From Allium sativum (lineage: Eukaryota > Streptophyta > Magnoliopsida > Asparagales > Amaryllidaceae), in the NCBI GenBank assembly GCA_030737875.1, contig CM060909.1, forward strand, positions 25,999,659-26,063,658: 64,000 bases of DNA, given 5' to 3'. A program made the translations under genes and the position numbers. The notes beneath the pieces were generated by a model, which saw only the letters and a program-made list of their open reading frames with translations, did not search any database and was not told the DNA's origin. Of the stretch, positions 11,656 through 24,310 are shown in pieces (within the stretch, counting starts at the first letter, position 1; each line of letters opens with the position of its first letter).

Positions 11656-12689
11656 ATTACTCATGTCTAAACTTCTCTAATGTGTTATGCATTCGTGTGT
11701 ATTTAAAATATATATGTCTAAACTTCTCTAATATGTTTCCATGTTTCAACGCATGAAACAGTAAAGGATTCTATCAACTCTTTATTACCCCCAACACATA
11801 TTCTTAAACAATAGTTTGATTACACAGCCTAAAATACCATGCATACATTTGACTGAAATAACTTGTTTAAAAGAAGACGTTTCTGGAAAATCTTATTTTT
11901 GTTTACTGATTGCATTCAACTACATTTTGGAAAATTATAATAACAATAATATGGTCCATTTTCAAAGTATAAGCATATGTTTCGTTGTATAAACTTTCAT
12001 TACAGGATATTGTATTGTTATATGGTTTACGTGTACATATGGCCAGTAAATACATGCAAATTTGCAAGGGAAGACAACCAACGCAATACCTTTTTATTTT
12101 TGGGAATAAAGGATACTGTAATTTGAGAGCCTGTTAAGAATTCATACATAAATTTAGTTAGGTGAATCCTTTTACATCATGTGACAAGGATGGAAGTTAA
12201 TGTTTTTCATGTTTCCTTTCCCATTAATTTCTTCTTGCTAAACTAGTCACTCTTCTTACCATTTTTTTCTCATCCAAAAACAGTGACAGTAAGGAAGACA
12301 TTGTTTTTCTTGAACATGTCAAAACGCCAGAGAACCTTGCTTCTTGAGGGGACAGAGCATTTTTTTTAAAAAAAACTTCGATTTATTTTTATATTGCACT
12401 CATGGTTTCAAGATTTTTTTTCCATAATAGCTTACTTTCTCTCCAAAAATAATACACGCATGTATGTATGAATCGAGACCAATTCTTCTGTACACAATTC
12501 CCCATGTCCCCTCCAATCAAATCTTGCATTTTAGTCCCTGGACAATTAAAGGGTTTAACTGCAAAAAGCGAAAATCAGGGGGCTGTTATTGGTTGAGGAC
12601 ATGGGGCTCACTGAATTTCGGCACAGAAGAATTGGTACGGTATGAATCAGCCCACCTTTCCTTGCCTTTTTTTATTTATGCGTGTACTG

Positions 12690-13025
12690 CATTATGGGTA
12701 TGTCTGCATATACTAACATGTGAATATATTTAAATATATGCATGTGTTTGTGTATATTCTAACATGTGTGTGTCATGTTGTGTAGTGTTGAAGTATCTAG
12801 GTAGTTGGGGTTCATGTGTGAGTAAGTTATGCATGTGTGTAATGCATATATATGTGTGTATTACATATGTGTGGCGTGTGTATTCATATACATGTGTTTA
12901 AATGTATGCGTGAGTGCTTTGTGTGTGCAGTATTGAGTGTATGCATGTGTATACATGTGTTAAAAATATTTGCTTCTGTGTATGTAAACATATATGTGCC
13001 GTGTGTCTTGTATTGTGAATATGTC
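12690..13025. repeat. Imperfect TG/TA-rich low-complexity tract
   Basis: Degenerate ATGTGTGT and TATATGTGTG words fill about 330 bases. The frame at 12852-13043 that reads through it is rich in Cys, Val and His from this composition and is not a gene. Confidence 0.7.
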
Positions 13026-15193
13026 TCATTCACAATATTTTGAACAAAAAAATTTAGGCAGTCTAGTAAAATAAAAAGACATCTTTTGCAGACCCAAAAT
13101 ATTTAGAAAGATATGTAAGATCGTAAAAGGGACATATCAAACTCAAATGGCTTAGTTTCAAAAATGAACTGTGCAAGCTTTTTCACAGTTTCAGTGCAAA
13201 CCGAACACTGAAACTGACAAATGAATATATTTCGGTAATCAGCCAGATGAGATGGACACAACGGCATATAATTTGCAGTGTTTGGATACTTCGTTCAAAA
13301 ACGCGTTACAGACCCCTTTTAACATAAAAATGCGGATGGGAAACGGAGGTCAAAACGTCCGATTTTCGCGAAATGAATTTCGCCATTGGATTATTGTCAA
13401 TGAATAGAATATTTTTCATGTTTGTCCGAACTTATTTTGGAGAGATTTTAAAATCGCTAAAATTTGAACTGTTATGCGCAGCTTTGCACTGAAAATTGCA
13501 CGACCGACGACGTTCAAATTTTCTGATGAAATTTTCACAGCTGCTACATTTCACTATATGTATTTCAAATTCCAATTTTGAAAAACCATAGAATAGTTTC
13601 AAATTTCGAAGATTAAACTTTGGTTTAAATTATATACATGAAAATTTGATTTAAATTGATGAATGAAATATTAAGTGATTTAAATTTTATTTAAACTTAT
13701 TGAAATAACTATTGTTGAACCACTTGTTGAAAAAAAGCGTTAGCCTAAACATTTAAGGAAATAAATTTCAAAATTGTAAATTTTGGATACAAGTTTATTA
13801 GAGGAAAACAATTTAGTTAAATGAAGTAAATTATAAAATTTGAAAGTGAACTTATGTGAAATATTCAATATTTGGAAATTGTAAATTTTATAAAAGAAAA
13901 ATACAACTTTAGTTTATTGATTTGGAACTCTAGAATTATACACAAAGTTAAGTGTATAATTGAAAACGATAAAAATGATTTTAATATTTCAAAATTGGAA
14001 TATTTGATAGCTCAAGTTTAAATAAGAAGTTGAAATACAAATTATGTTTTGATCTATTCAAAATTAATTCAATGAAAAATAAAATGAATGACGTTAGTTT
14101 TCAAAGAGATCGGAGCCAGTTATGGACACATTCTCTATCGATACTAGAGCCACTTTGATAACTATGTTCGTGAAGTGATGATCCAGGATGAAGTGGTTGT
14201 TTTTGGTGTATGTTTATTGGATTGAAGAAAGTGAACGATAATGGATGACTGACACTTGTGCCAAATTTGAAATGACTAAAACAGAAGCTGTGTCGGGCCA
14301 TTGAGGCTAGCTACCTCTGGCAGACACACTTGTTCGTGTATTCTATCTTTTGTTATTTGGTGATCACCCTTGATTTTGGAAGTGTTGTGTTGCGGTGGGC
14401 CGTTAGGGATCACAACCAGTCCGGATCGGGCAAATTGGTAGTACCCTACCTTGGGCATTGCCTCACGTACCTTGTTAGACGTTTCATCCTTATGCGCGAC
14501 CACTATGAGTTTCTATTTAACATGTGCATATAGGGGACTCACTGGCTACCGACGTTCTACTGGTTGTGTTACGGGACTTGTATAGACCACATTGTTTAAA
14601 AACATGTTAAGGGGGATTAATGTAAAGCCTTAACGCTATTTTTAATATTTTATATCACTTATAGACATTACATATAATAGCGTATCATACTATATGTAGA
14701 TAGTTTAACGGATCCTTAAGAGATGGAAAATACTGTAACATCTCTTGAGTTATTTGCATTTGAGTTTAGATCTAATCACATTAGAATGTTTAGACCTGAC
14801 TCGAGTGTTTTGTGTTTTTCCCATTTCGATTGGGTCAGACTGAGTATTGCAATGTTTTCGAGGAGCACTTTACTTGGAGCCGAAGACCTAGTCTAAGCCT
14901 CCATCCTATCCATTATAAGTTTCCTATGTTCGTTTGGCTTGTATTTGCAAACTTTATGAGTCGCTGTATTGTATAATTATATTGTAACTATTTAAGTACC
15001 TTCATGAACTGCTTATGTATATTATTTCATTTCTGCTGCGAGATTCTGTGTTATTCTGTATATGTGATTCTATGTTTTAATTGTATTATACACCCTAAAT
15101 TGGTTATCTATTAGTTTTGAATCGTTCGAGTTGGACATGTGTGGTTTTATTGTCAACTTGAATTATTCAGAAAAGGCGGGTTCTCATAGATTA

Positions 15194-16829
15194 AATGTTG
15201 TAACTAATTTGAAGAGTAAGTCCCTGCCTTGTCCCAAAGGCTATTGGTCAAAGACTACTAATTTTGATGGTGGAAACTTAGAATACTCACGAATTAAAAA
15301 TAATGCCTACATATCGTTCCATAAGATATTATATTTGACTTAATACGATAATATACAGAAGACTAAAGATGTATCAATTCATATTTCAGTAATCCTCAGC
15401 AAGACGCTCCAGCTTATAGATATGGTTTTGCATGCTCTAACTTTTATGTCCAGTTTCATGGAAAATAAATAATGTTAACATACTATAATGAACAAGTTGT
15501 TCCATGACAGCAGCATTTTTGTTTGCCTTTGGATGAACCACCTTAGGGACATCAACCAAAAGCAATGAAGCTACAACAATGTACACGACATTTTATCTCA
15601 TAATATTTTCTTCATTTTTCAATATATCAAGTAATTCATTCAAATTTGTACATGTGTTATCAGTGTATAATAAAATAATGAACTGTCAACTCAATTGTTT
15701 AGTTAATAATGAATGTATGATCCCACAACACATCAAAATAGTTATTTTCACTGATATTAGAGAAGTAATAAAGAATTATGGTGTTAAAATTAAATAAAAG
15801 AATGACCCACATAAAAATGAACTAGTAGTTGCTTACGGTGTTAAAAAAAACAAAAGGATTATGGTGTTATTATATATAATTAAAGGGGTCGACTATTTAG
15901 ACACAAAATTAGACACAAAGAGGGGAACACAAAGCCTACACCATTGGATTTGTTTGTCTTTATGTGGAGAGTGGAATTCATGGGAGGATCCAGTGGTTTA
16001 AATGTATCCATGGGAGGATCCAACGATTGTTTTAGTTCAGTGCGTTTTTAATGGTATCAAAGGAGGGAGATGAAAATCTAAATCATGAGTTAAGATCAAA
16101 AAAATGTTCATTAATGTGTAAAATACTGAATCATGGTTTTGTTATTCTGAAAAATTCAAACTAATAAATTTATCTATAGTTCATAAAAGAATTTGAAAAA
16201 AAAGCGTAGAAACATTGTAATTTTCACTGACATTTGGAAAGGAGGAAATCGTTCCTCCATTTTTGATTATTAAAGTACACTTATTTGCCTTTGACAATTA
16301 TTATTACAGGCAAGTTACCCATTTGCCTCTAATTTATCACTATTAAGGAATGAAAATTTACTACGCCCATAATTTGTGCCTATAATAATAATAATAATAA
16401 TAACAACAACAACAACAACAACAACTTTGGCAATATTTCTAGTCATCATCGTATGAGTTTACTTTATGCAAAAGCAAAACAGTGTCCAAATTAGCTTAAT
16501 TTATTGTTTATATTTGAACTTAAACCATATCACTAAATTCACTATAGTAATACTAATAATACTATAAAACTCTAGTGAAAGTATATGTAAAGAAAATTGT
16601 GTAAGCTGATATTATGTCAAAATAATTAGTATGTAGACATATAATCATCAAACACATCACAAGCATGTGATGACAACACGAATCAGCAGAAAGAGTAAAT
16701 GAACAATCATTGGATGCTAAATTTCAAGTTTTGGGGCAATCGAGATAAATTTTAAAGTTAACATATTTAAGCGAATCTTATACATTGAAATTCAGAGCTA
16801 GCTTCAAAACATTAATGCACAATCAAAAT
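15194..16829. other. AT-rich intergenic DNA with one microsatellite
   Basis: No gene or transposon protein is recognisable. The only clear feature is a compound microsatellite, TAA units followed by CAA units, at 16382-16425. Frames at 15131 and 15579 have no domain and are not supported. Confidence 0.6.
16382..16425. repeat. (TAA)n(CAA)n microsatellite
   Basis: About seven TAA units run straight into seven CAA units. It is seen directly. Confidence 0.95.
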
Positions 16830-17301
16830 TAAGGGTGGGCATAAACCGCACCGCAATGCGGAAACCGCCCAAATCGGACCGTAAATACGGTGTGGAAAAC
16901 AGAACCGGATTCTCTCTCTAAAGAGAATATCTCAAACTGAACCGACTCGCAACGATACGGTTCAGTTGCGATTTAAACTGTTGACCCAATCGCATTAAAC
17001 CGGACCGAACCGCATACCTACAATGGTATCGTTATGATAAAAATATAACTAATTCTTATCTAATTTTTTTATTTTAACGGCATATGTTCTAATTTCAGTA
17101 TGTGTTGCTATATTAATAATAATTGTTATCCCAATGGAAAATATTATAGTTTCTGAATATTAGTTTCCATATCATTTTTTTGGATAACACCATGTGTTCT
17201 AAAATTTCAGTGACCTAATATCACACAACCATACATTAATTATTGATAGAAGTAATTTCTTGAACTGCGAACCACACCAGAGCGAATTGCGCCCACCCCT
17301 A
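16830..17301. mobile_element. hAT-like MITE
   Basis: The ends are inverted: TAAGGGTGGGC on the left and GCCCACCCCTA on the right. The first 130 bases are rich in ACCGCACC and GGACCG words. AGGGGTGGGCA ends and this CGG/CCG-rich subterminal wording are typical of plant hAT MITEs. The flanking 8-mers ATCAAAAT and AATAAAAT match at six of eight positions, which fits an aged 8-bp target duplication. There is no coding sequence. Confidence 0.65.
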
Positions 17302-18021
17302 AATAAAATACTAATCATAGTTGTTTAAAAGAATAAATTGTTCGCATACACATAAATTTATACTTTTGTAGACAATTTATGAGTTTAATGGTCTAGCATA
17401 TAGATAGGTTGTTCACCTAATTTTTTTGGAAACGATTAAAATATTAATAAAAGTTTAATAAATTGGAGCAACAGAAGTTTGCTGGTTCAATATTAAATTC
17501 CGAGATGGCAGTTAGACACACTCATTAATTTGTTCATTCTATTATGAGCTTTGCATACCATGCAAGCTTCAAGCAATATCTAGTTCACTAATAGAATATC
17601 AAAGAGCTCATCTATTCACAACTGATAATTAATTCAAACAGCAAAATTCACATTTGGCATTCATCATCGATTACAAGTAGAGAAAATTTAAGTAGCAATG
17701 GTGATAAATTAAGCAGGTGTGGCACAAAATGAATCATGTATCTTTTACCTCTGGAAAATGAATACATACTCTGCACCACCATCTCTCAAAAATAACAAAG
17801 ACATGCTACATAATAGTGAATATATGTGAATTTGTTTTTTTTTTAAAATTGATGATACTTAAGAACTAGTTAAAAAAAGATATATATTAGCAAATCAACA
17901 ATCAAGCAAAATAACACATGTTGCAAAAACTATAAAAATGTAGGAAAACACCACTTGTTATCTTGAAGATCTACTGTAACCAACTCTCTTTGCTTCAGTT
18001 GCAGGATGTAACGGCTTATCC
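17302..18021. other. AT-rich intergenic DNA, nothing recognised
   Basis: No gene, repeat array or transposon end is visible between the MITE and the Harbinger element. Confidence 0.5.
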
Positions 18022-18034
18022 TTATAGCAACTCC

Positions 18035-18225
18035 AACAATTCGGGTGTAGAAATCCAAATTTCTACACTCCGAATAATTGGAACACTGAAATATCCCAAA
18101 AGTTTTAAGGCCACGTGTTTGTTTAGCAAACGCCTGGATACACACGCTTGTTAAACAAACGCGTGGATCTACAAGGTTGTTAGACAAACGCGTAGATCCA
18201 TGCGTTTGTTTAACAAACGCGTGGT
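18035..18225. repeat. Left subterminal hairpin and palindromic CGCGTTTGTT repeats
   Basis: Next to the left terminus, ATTCGGGTGTAGAAAT and AATTTCTACACTCCGAAT form a hairpin with a 2-3 base loop. Several copies of AACAAACGCGTGGAT and its complement follow; the best is the near-perfect palindrome CGTTTGTTTAACAAACG at about 18202-18218. The same words occur near the right end at 28560-28665 and in copy 2. Binding by the transposase is inferred. Confidence 0.8.
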
Positions 18226-18518
18226 ACCTTTCAACAATTTTGTAAATTATATAGGTTTAAAATTTCCAAAATATTTATTTTAATCATTCCTATTTTTCTA
18301 AAAATATGTTTATATACTGCTTCATATTTGATTTGAATTTATATTCATATTCGAAGAGCGTAAATGGTGCCGAAATTTTGACTACAAAGTTGCTTACAAG
18401 ATATCGTAACATAGAAATAAGTATTGAAACTTAGAATGCAACATATACTAACACAGAAATAGATAATACAACTACGGATAATAAAACTTCACTCATGTTG
18501 GTTGGGATTTTAAGTCGC

Positions 18519-19025
18519 CTAATCATTTCGGTTAAACCACAACTGTTCAATAACGTTTTGAAGACGTCTAATCTTGTGTTCGAGTTCGTTTGCAAATGTA
18601 ATTCCCCGTGGGCACAGAGGTTCATCTATCCATTCTGCGTAATCGCATCCGTTCGGATAGGATGGACATTGATGAATGCGACGACCAATATTGTTTCCAT
18701 TTGCTCGAACCACAACGTCAACCGGATAACCGCAGTAGCAACAAACTTGATAAGAATCACCTTCCTGTTCATAAGGAATTGGAACATGTGGTACTTGGGT
18801 TTGAAAGTTTGGTACTTGGGCTTGACCGTTTGGTACTTGGGCATGCATGTGTTGAATGTTTGGTACTTGGGCTTGATGCGGAGGTTGGACGGTCCATTGT
18901 TCGGACGGAGGTTCAACCTGAGGTCTCATTTCGTTTAGAAACTCAAGTTCATCTACAAGCTGCTGAAGTCGCATCTGTTCATACGCCTCTTCATCAGAGT
19001 ATGGAGACGATGGCCAAGAAGGCAT
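18519..19025 (-). CDS. GRF-type zinc-finger protein carried by Harbinger
   Basis: This intact frame of 168 residues starts MPSWPSSP. The ATG is chosen because the same start is kept in copy 2, while the frame upstream has only non-ATG codons. The middle has tandem AQVPN repeats at about residues 53-85. A GRF zinc finger follows at about residues 93-140: CCYCGYPV, then NNIGRRIHQC, then GCDYAEWIDE, with four Cys in the family order. The C-terminus looks coiled-coil-like (LEHKIRRLQNVIEQL). GRF fingers bind nucleic acid in other proteins, but the role here is unknown. It lies head-out, divergent from the transposase. It is open while every other gene in the two elements is broken, which may mean selection, trans-activity or chance. 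Confidence 0.75.
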   Translation of the reverse strand: MPSWPSSPYSDEEAYEQMRLQQLVDELEFLNEMRPQVEPPSEQWTVQPPHQAQVPNIQHMHAQVPNGQAQVPNFQTQVPHVPIPYEQEGDSYQVCCYCGYPVDVVVRANGNNIGRRIHQCPSYPNGCDYAEWIDEPLCPRGITFANELEHKIRRLQNVIEQLWFNRND

Positions 19026-19435
19026 AGTTGTGGTAAAGTAAAGTGTAGTTGGGAACAAAAATGTTGGAGTGAGGTAAGTTGTGAGTAATTCGACAGAGAT
19101 ATATAACAGCGTAGTGTACTAGTGAATAAAGGGTAAAATAAACAATGATGTGAATAGTCACTGGTACACCTTTCTTTTTCGGTTGTCCATATCAGTGTAT
19201 CATTAGGGGACAATTTCTGAACTGAGCATAGTGAGTAGTCATATCAGCTTTAAACCTGTTACCTTTACACAATATTCGAGATTCACTTTCAATTTTCTCT
19301 TTTACCATGTGCACTGCTTTAACATTTAACCTTGCACTGACTAGTAATATCAAGAAAGAGCATTACATCCTTAGTTTATGGGGTCGTCACATGTAAAGTT
19401 AAATAGGATTGATGTTTTCATTTAAATACTAGATA

Positions 19436-20084
19436 ATGGATTGCTCTTCTTTCTTAAATAAAGCCTTTAGGTTAAATGGGAGATTGGTATATAAGTGATG
19501 AACAAATGGAGCAAATGTTCGATGAGTGGGAACAAACCAAAGATCACAAAAATGAGGTAGGATTCGTGCAAGATACTCAAATAAACGAGGTGCCTGAAGA
19601 GGTTCTTGCGCCTCAAATATGAGCTACAATTTCACCACCTACTAGAAGCGTACAAGCTCAACCAGTTCGTGCTAACCATAGAGCCACATCTTCCTTAGGT
19701 TCAACTAACGAATATTATGCAAATGAATTATACATCCTCCTGAAAGCGTATATTGAAGTTGAACGTCGAGATAAGATATTGATTAAAGGAGGTGGAGGTT
19801 TAAGCCATGAAGAGTTTTGGGCAATGATCGCAAGATTACATAACAGCCACTGTATGTGTCCCGTTAGAAGATCAACAGTTGAAACCCATTTAGCTCACCG
19901 TCGTTTTGTAGAAGCTTACGATCGGTACCATACGATTGTCCAGACAATGAAAGATGAAGACATACTTCAAGCATCCCAACCAACTTTTGATACTCATTAC
20001 CTGTCTGAACACGGGTCGGATTTCGTGGATCACAAAGCTTACAAGCTTCGCTATAGTTGGCTAACCCGATCTCTAGATGAGTAG
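19436..20084 (+). pseudogene. Harbinger accessory ORF, possibly Myb/trihelix-like
   Basis: The gene opens MDCSSF, is about 215 codons long, and has a homologue in copy 2 at 30227-30874. The frame is disturbed by a one-base shift near 19486 and an in-frame TGA near 19620. The last 101 codons, from 19779, are open. The pattern ELYILLKAYIEVE, then EEFWAMIARLHN, then VEAYDRY resembles a trihelix or Myb/SANT-type DNA-binding fold, which is the usual first ORF of Harbinger elements. I infer this from spacing only and could not match a family. It lies between the GRF gene and the transposase and is separated from the latter by the nested LTR. Confidence 0.6.
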
Positions 20085-20200
20085 GTTTATATTGTATGTT
20101 TACTAAATTTCATGCTTTTAATTAAGTCTGTCGTATTTTTAATTCTGTTTAGGAATTTCTATGTTGTTATTTCTACCTTATTGTATCCTAGTTTAAATTT

Positions 20201-20205
20201 GTATG
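20201..20205. repeat. Target-site duplication GTATG (left)
   Basis: GTATG is repeated at 26516-26520. The uninterrupted site, with one GTATG, is preserved in Harbinger copy 2 at 30991-30995, which proves the insertion boundaries. Confidence 0.93.
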
Positions 20206-21100
20206 TGTAACAACCCGAAAATCTGGGCCAGTTTAAAATTTTTATTTTGGCAATTTTAGCGAATTTTGATTATTCAAAATGAATTATTTTAAATAATATC
20301 GACGAGAAAATTTCTTTTGAATAAAATTAAATCGTATATATTATATGGATCGACGATAGAATATAAATATTTATTTATATTTATAAAAGGAATTGAAAAT
20401 GGTGCGGTAGTTCGATAATTTGATTTCAAACTTCAAATGAATGTACCGGGTGCAAAACAATCCGGATTTTAGTGAAACCAAAAACATTAGATTCTAATTG
20501 TGACTATCTTTCCAACGAATCCGAAAAATCAAAATTTCATAGCGGGAATCAAAAGATATGTCCAGTTGAAAATTCTGAATAGTCGTTATGGAATTCAGGC
20601 CCTTAAAAATAGACATTTTGCAAACGACCTCGGATTTCGACGAAACCACTTTTGTTGGGTCCGTGATGTAAAGTTATTGCTATGTTCCAATTTTCATAAT
20701 TTTTCGAATCAATATGTGAGCGTGGCAAAGGAAAACGCGTTTGACCAGTTTCAGTTGATTTTAATCGACTGGAAAATGGCCATTTTTCAAACGGTCTCAG
20801 AATTCGACGAAACTAGTTTTGTTAGGACCGTATCGTCAATACGAAGCTAGAAAATATTTTTCTGGAATTTTTCGAGTTAGTATGTGACCCCGGTAAATTG
20901 AAATGCGTGTTCAAATTCGATATATAGAGTTATATGTTGATTTTGATGAAAACAAATCGAAACAGTCGAATCAGCCTGTGGTACATAGACCATTGTGTTC
21001 GGAATGGGGGTAATTAGCTATGGGCGACAGGCGGTGGGTTTCGTTTAGAGGTCGAAGGTAAAAGTTGCTTTTTGGGTTAATTAAATATTAAATAAATAAA

Positions 21101-21470
21101 ATATAAAAATACCCTTTCCCTCTTTAACCCCCTCATTTCCCTCTCTCTCCTCAGTTCGTTCTGAAAGAAAAAAAACCCCGCTGCTTGCCTCGTCGGTGTC
21201 GCCCCCTACCGCCCTCGCCGGAGCGCCGCCCCATCACCGGACCGCCACGCCCCCTCCCTCATCTCTCCGATCCTCCTTAAATCGACGTTCCTCCAACCAT
21301 AACCCGAACCCTACACCCCCGAACTCACTAAGCAGCCACCATCAGTCAATTGGGTGGCCCGCCTCTGGCTATCTGCCACCCCCTCCGACGCCCCGACCCC
21401 CTGTGCGCCCTCAGCCTCTTCTCCAACCCCAAAGCACCCGAAAACAGTGAGTTTCCTCCCTTTCTTTCTT
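21101..21470 (+). promoter_or_regulatory. LTR core promoter and GC-rich leader ending in a splice-donor-like site
   Basis: ATATAAAAATACC at 21101 is a good TATA box. It is followed by a pyrimidine patch (CCTCTCTCTCC) and a leader that is strikingly CCG/GCC-rich in an AT-rich element. The leader ends near AAAACA|GTGAGTTTCC. The 84-codon Pro-rich frame at 21196-21450 fills the leader. Its composition alone explains it, although a short upstream ORF cannot be excluded. Confidence 0.55.
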
Positions 21471-21631
21471 GTTTATAAATGACATTGTTTTATTTTAATT
21501 CAGTTTTGTTTGTATAGATTAAAAGTACTATAAAAAGGTAATTTTCATTATCATATGGCGAATATATAAGAATTTGATTTTTTTTATATTAAATATAGAA
21601 AAGAATAGATTTTTAGTTGGGATTTTTATAT

Positions 21632-22010
21632 ATTAAAAATATAATCTTTTATATAGTAGAACATTAAAAATATAATCTTTTATATAGTAGAACATTAAAA
21701 ATATAATCTTTTATATAGTAGAACATTAAAAATATAATCTTTTATATAGTAGAACATTAAAAATATAATCTTTTATATAGTAGAAGATTAAAAATATAAT
21801 CTTTTATATTGTAGAGGTATAAAAATATAATTTTTATACAAAGTGAGAAGTAAAAATTCGATTTTTATATATTGAATAGCAAAGTAAACATTCGATTTTT
21901 ATATATTGAATAGCAAAGTAAAAATTCGATTTTTATATATTGAATAGCGAAGTAAAAATGTGATTTTTATATATCGAATAACGAAGTAAAAATGTGATTT
22001 TTACATATGT
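21632..22010. repeat. Two tandem arrays, 31-bp and 34-bp units
   Basis: At 21632-21835 a 31-base unit (ATTAAAAATATAATCTTTTA, then TATAGTAGAAC) repeats about six to seven times, the first copies nearly identical. At 21846-22000 a related 34-base unit (AAGTAAAAATTCGATTTTTA, then TATATTGAATAGC) repeats about four and a half times. Similar AAAAATC...TTTTTA words fill 63470-63960 in the inverted copy. Confidence 0.9.
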
Positions 22011-23039
22011 AGAGAATACGGGTAAAGAAAATGATAAAAGGCAAGAACGACGAAGATTTCTATAAAAGAAGTGTCGTGAAGTTGGGATAGCTATCGGTGA
22101 GAACTTCTCACTCTTCAATTTCTTTTTCTAGTTATATATATAGTAGGATGCAGACGGTGTTTATTAGCACTCGACACAATCGTCCACAGACCATGAACTT
22201 GTTTGTTTGATTGCAAAAATTAGTTAGCCTATTTGGTTTGTAATTGAAGTGTTTGTGAAATGAAATTGATTTGATTGATGTGTGAATGGCGTGGGCCTTC
22301 ACTAGACCGGGGATAAGGCTAGGCCTTGTCCCGTTTCTAGTATCGTGCCGTTATGCCGCCGAAATTTTCTAAAATAAGTTAGAAAAATAAAGATAACATT
22401 TTATTTAATAAATGAACTGAATAGAATATTCATAGGTTGAATAAAATAGTTTGATTGTTAAAAATATAATTTTTAACGTGAATGTGAATAAATAAATATT
22501 CATTTACAAACCGGACGGTTTGTTTATGTACACCTATTTGAAGGACATTGATTGGAACGATAAATTTTACACATCGCCCAACTACACAAATAAAAAAATC
22601 TGTGTTTGATTGCTTGAAACCCCACACGGGTATTGGGATGATATTTGACGTACACTAATCCCGATTGTTTAGTTGTATGTCGATCGATTGATTGACAGGC
22701 TGTTATGAGCGTTGAATATTTATATTTGATGCTTATACGGTGTAGAATGCACTTTGGATGATGGTTGATTATTCATCGTTGTTGATATATACATGTGTTG
22801 TAGAAAATCCAGATAATTAACATTATATGGTAATTGATTGGGCCTCATTCCAGTTTTAAAATAGAAATATTTGAAAAGGAAATATTTGAAATAGAATATT
22901 TGAAAATAGGAATATATGAAGCCGTATTGATTAAATTGACGCCATTTTGACGTGAACGATATTTATATCGATTTTATTCATTTTATAATGAATATCGAAA
23001 GTGATTTCAAAATCTGAAATTTTGAAAAGAATTGAAATT

Positions 23040-23190
23040 CGAATTAAATTGAATATAAATGAATTCGAATTGAAATTGAATATAAATGAATTCGAATTGA
23101 AATTGAATATAAATGAATTCGAATTGAAATTAATAAGAAATGAATTCGAATTGAAATTGAATATAAATGAATTCGAATTGAAATTGAATT
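23040..23190. repeat. 27-bp tandem array
   Basis: The unit AATTGAATATAAATGAATTC GAATTGA repeats about five times. Because 27 is divisible by three, the array is open on both strands and gives repetitive ELKLNINEF-like peptides that are not genes. Confidence 0.9.
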
Positions 23191-24074
23191 GAATTGAAAA
23201 CGAACTGCAATTGAATTAGAAATCAATTTGAATTGAAATCGATTTGAAATGAATTTAAAACGAATTTATATTGGAATATTCAATTATGATTTGAAATTGA
23301 ATATGAAGTTTAAACCGTTTTGAAAACGAATTTACAACGATTTATAAAGCACGTTTTGAATTGAAATCGACGAAGTATATATTATATATATTATATATAT
23401 AATATAATGGCTTGAATAGAACGCGTCGCGCCGCGGCAGTTCGCGAATTTCGACCATTTATTTCAAACGGACATTACGGGAGATCCGACCGTCGGATTCT
23501 CCTGAAACCGGAACCGTTGGGTTCGTATCGAAAAGAGCTTTCTAAAGAATATTAGAAATTAGAAATCTAACGGTTGGATTTAGAATTATGTCCAAATCAA
23601 ATTTGAAAAAGGTCACTGTAAGTGCAGTTCGATGGCCGTTGATGGAAATTGACTGCACGGGCCTTGATAAAATTATTAAAAATAGTAATAATTTGTGTAA
23701 AATCATAAGAAATGATTTGGAAAAAATTGGGATGAAAAACTCCATATTTGAAAAGATAAAAACAGATTTTTATCGAAATGAACTAGTTTTGAACTAGAAT
23801 TATAATTCTATTTATTTTTAAAATAAATAAATTGAATTTGAAAAGGGTTTTAAAAATAACCAAAATTTCCAATGATTGCATTGGAATGGATTTGAATCGA
23901 AATTGTCTTCAGAATATTTCGATGTTGGATTTCGTGATTATACAGATATTGTTATGGAAATTTGGAAGATATATATATATATATCGTTATTTCCAATACG
24001 ATATTTGTTGGTCGTAGAATTTGATATTGAATATAAGCCGATATATTTTCTATTCAGAGCCTTGTGTTTAATAT

Positions 24075-24310
24075 CAAATGTGATTTGGGTTTGTCATGAA
24101 TGGTGTCTTCATCAACACTGTTAGTTAGATTTAATGAAGTGTACCAATTAAATAATATTTAATTGGAATCGAATTAGTATTGATTTTTGGGTTTATCGTG
24201 AACGGTGTTTTAAATAACACTTGTTCTTTAACCCGATAATTAATTGAAGGTGATCTTGGGTTTACCGTGAACGGTGTTTTAAATGACACTGATTCTTTAA
24301 CCTAGTCAAA
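24075..24310. repeat. Repeated GGGTTTA...AACCC module
   Basis: Three related modules start at about 24086, 24190 and 24257. The better two have a core like GGGTTTACCGTGAACGGTGT followed by TTTAAATGACACT and TTCTTTAACC. Each has self-complementary ends (GGGTT with AACCC, GTGTT with AACAC). Four further copies, inverted, lie at about 60925, 61255, 61385 and 61585 in the minus-strand relative. Confidence 0.75.

Larger units (their letters stand above)
10523..15188 (+). mobile_element. Probable solo LTR of about 4.7 kb
   Basis: It starts TGTAACGACC and appears to end ...GGCGGGTTCTCATA, flanked by GATTA at 10518-10522 and 15189-15193, a plausible 5-bp target duplication. Inside there is a promoter-like region and GC-rich leader near 11190-11650, then AT-rich DNA, then a 3' part with the CATTTCTGCTGCGAGATT wording that resembles the end of the LTR at 20206-26515. 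There is no primer-binding site, polypurine tract pair or protein. The final A of TCATA deviates from TG...CA by one base, so the right end is less sure than the left. Confidence 0.55.

Noticed and set aside
13136..14640. A separate retroelement with a polypurine tract near TTAAGGGGGATTAATGTAAAG (about 14608)
   Set aside because: The tract and a TGTAAAGCC start are suggestive, but no second LTR or target duplication was found. I kept it as part of the 10523-15188 segment.
18495..19027. Plus-strand frames of 139-147 codons over the GRF gene
   Set aside because: They repeat Tyr-Leu-Gly or Val-Leu-Gly because they lie opposite the AQVPN repeats. The minus frame has the zinc finger.
21196..21450. 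84-codon Pro/Ser-rich frame
   Set aside because: Composition explains it. It sits in the LTR leader and has no homologue in the other copies that I can see.
23001..23226. Repetitive frames on both strands (ELKLNINEF type)
   Set aside because: A 27-bp tandem repeat keeps several frames open. It is not a protein gene.
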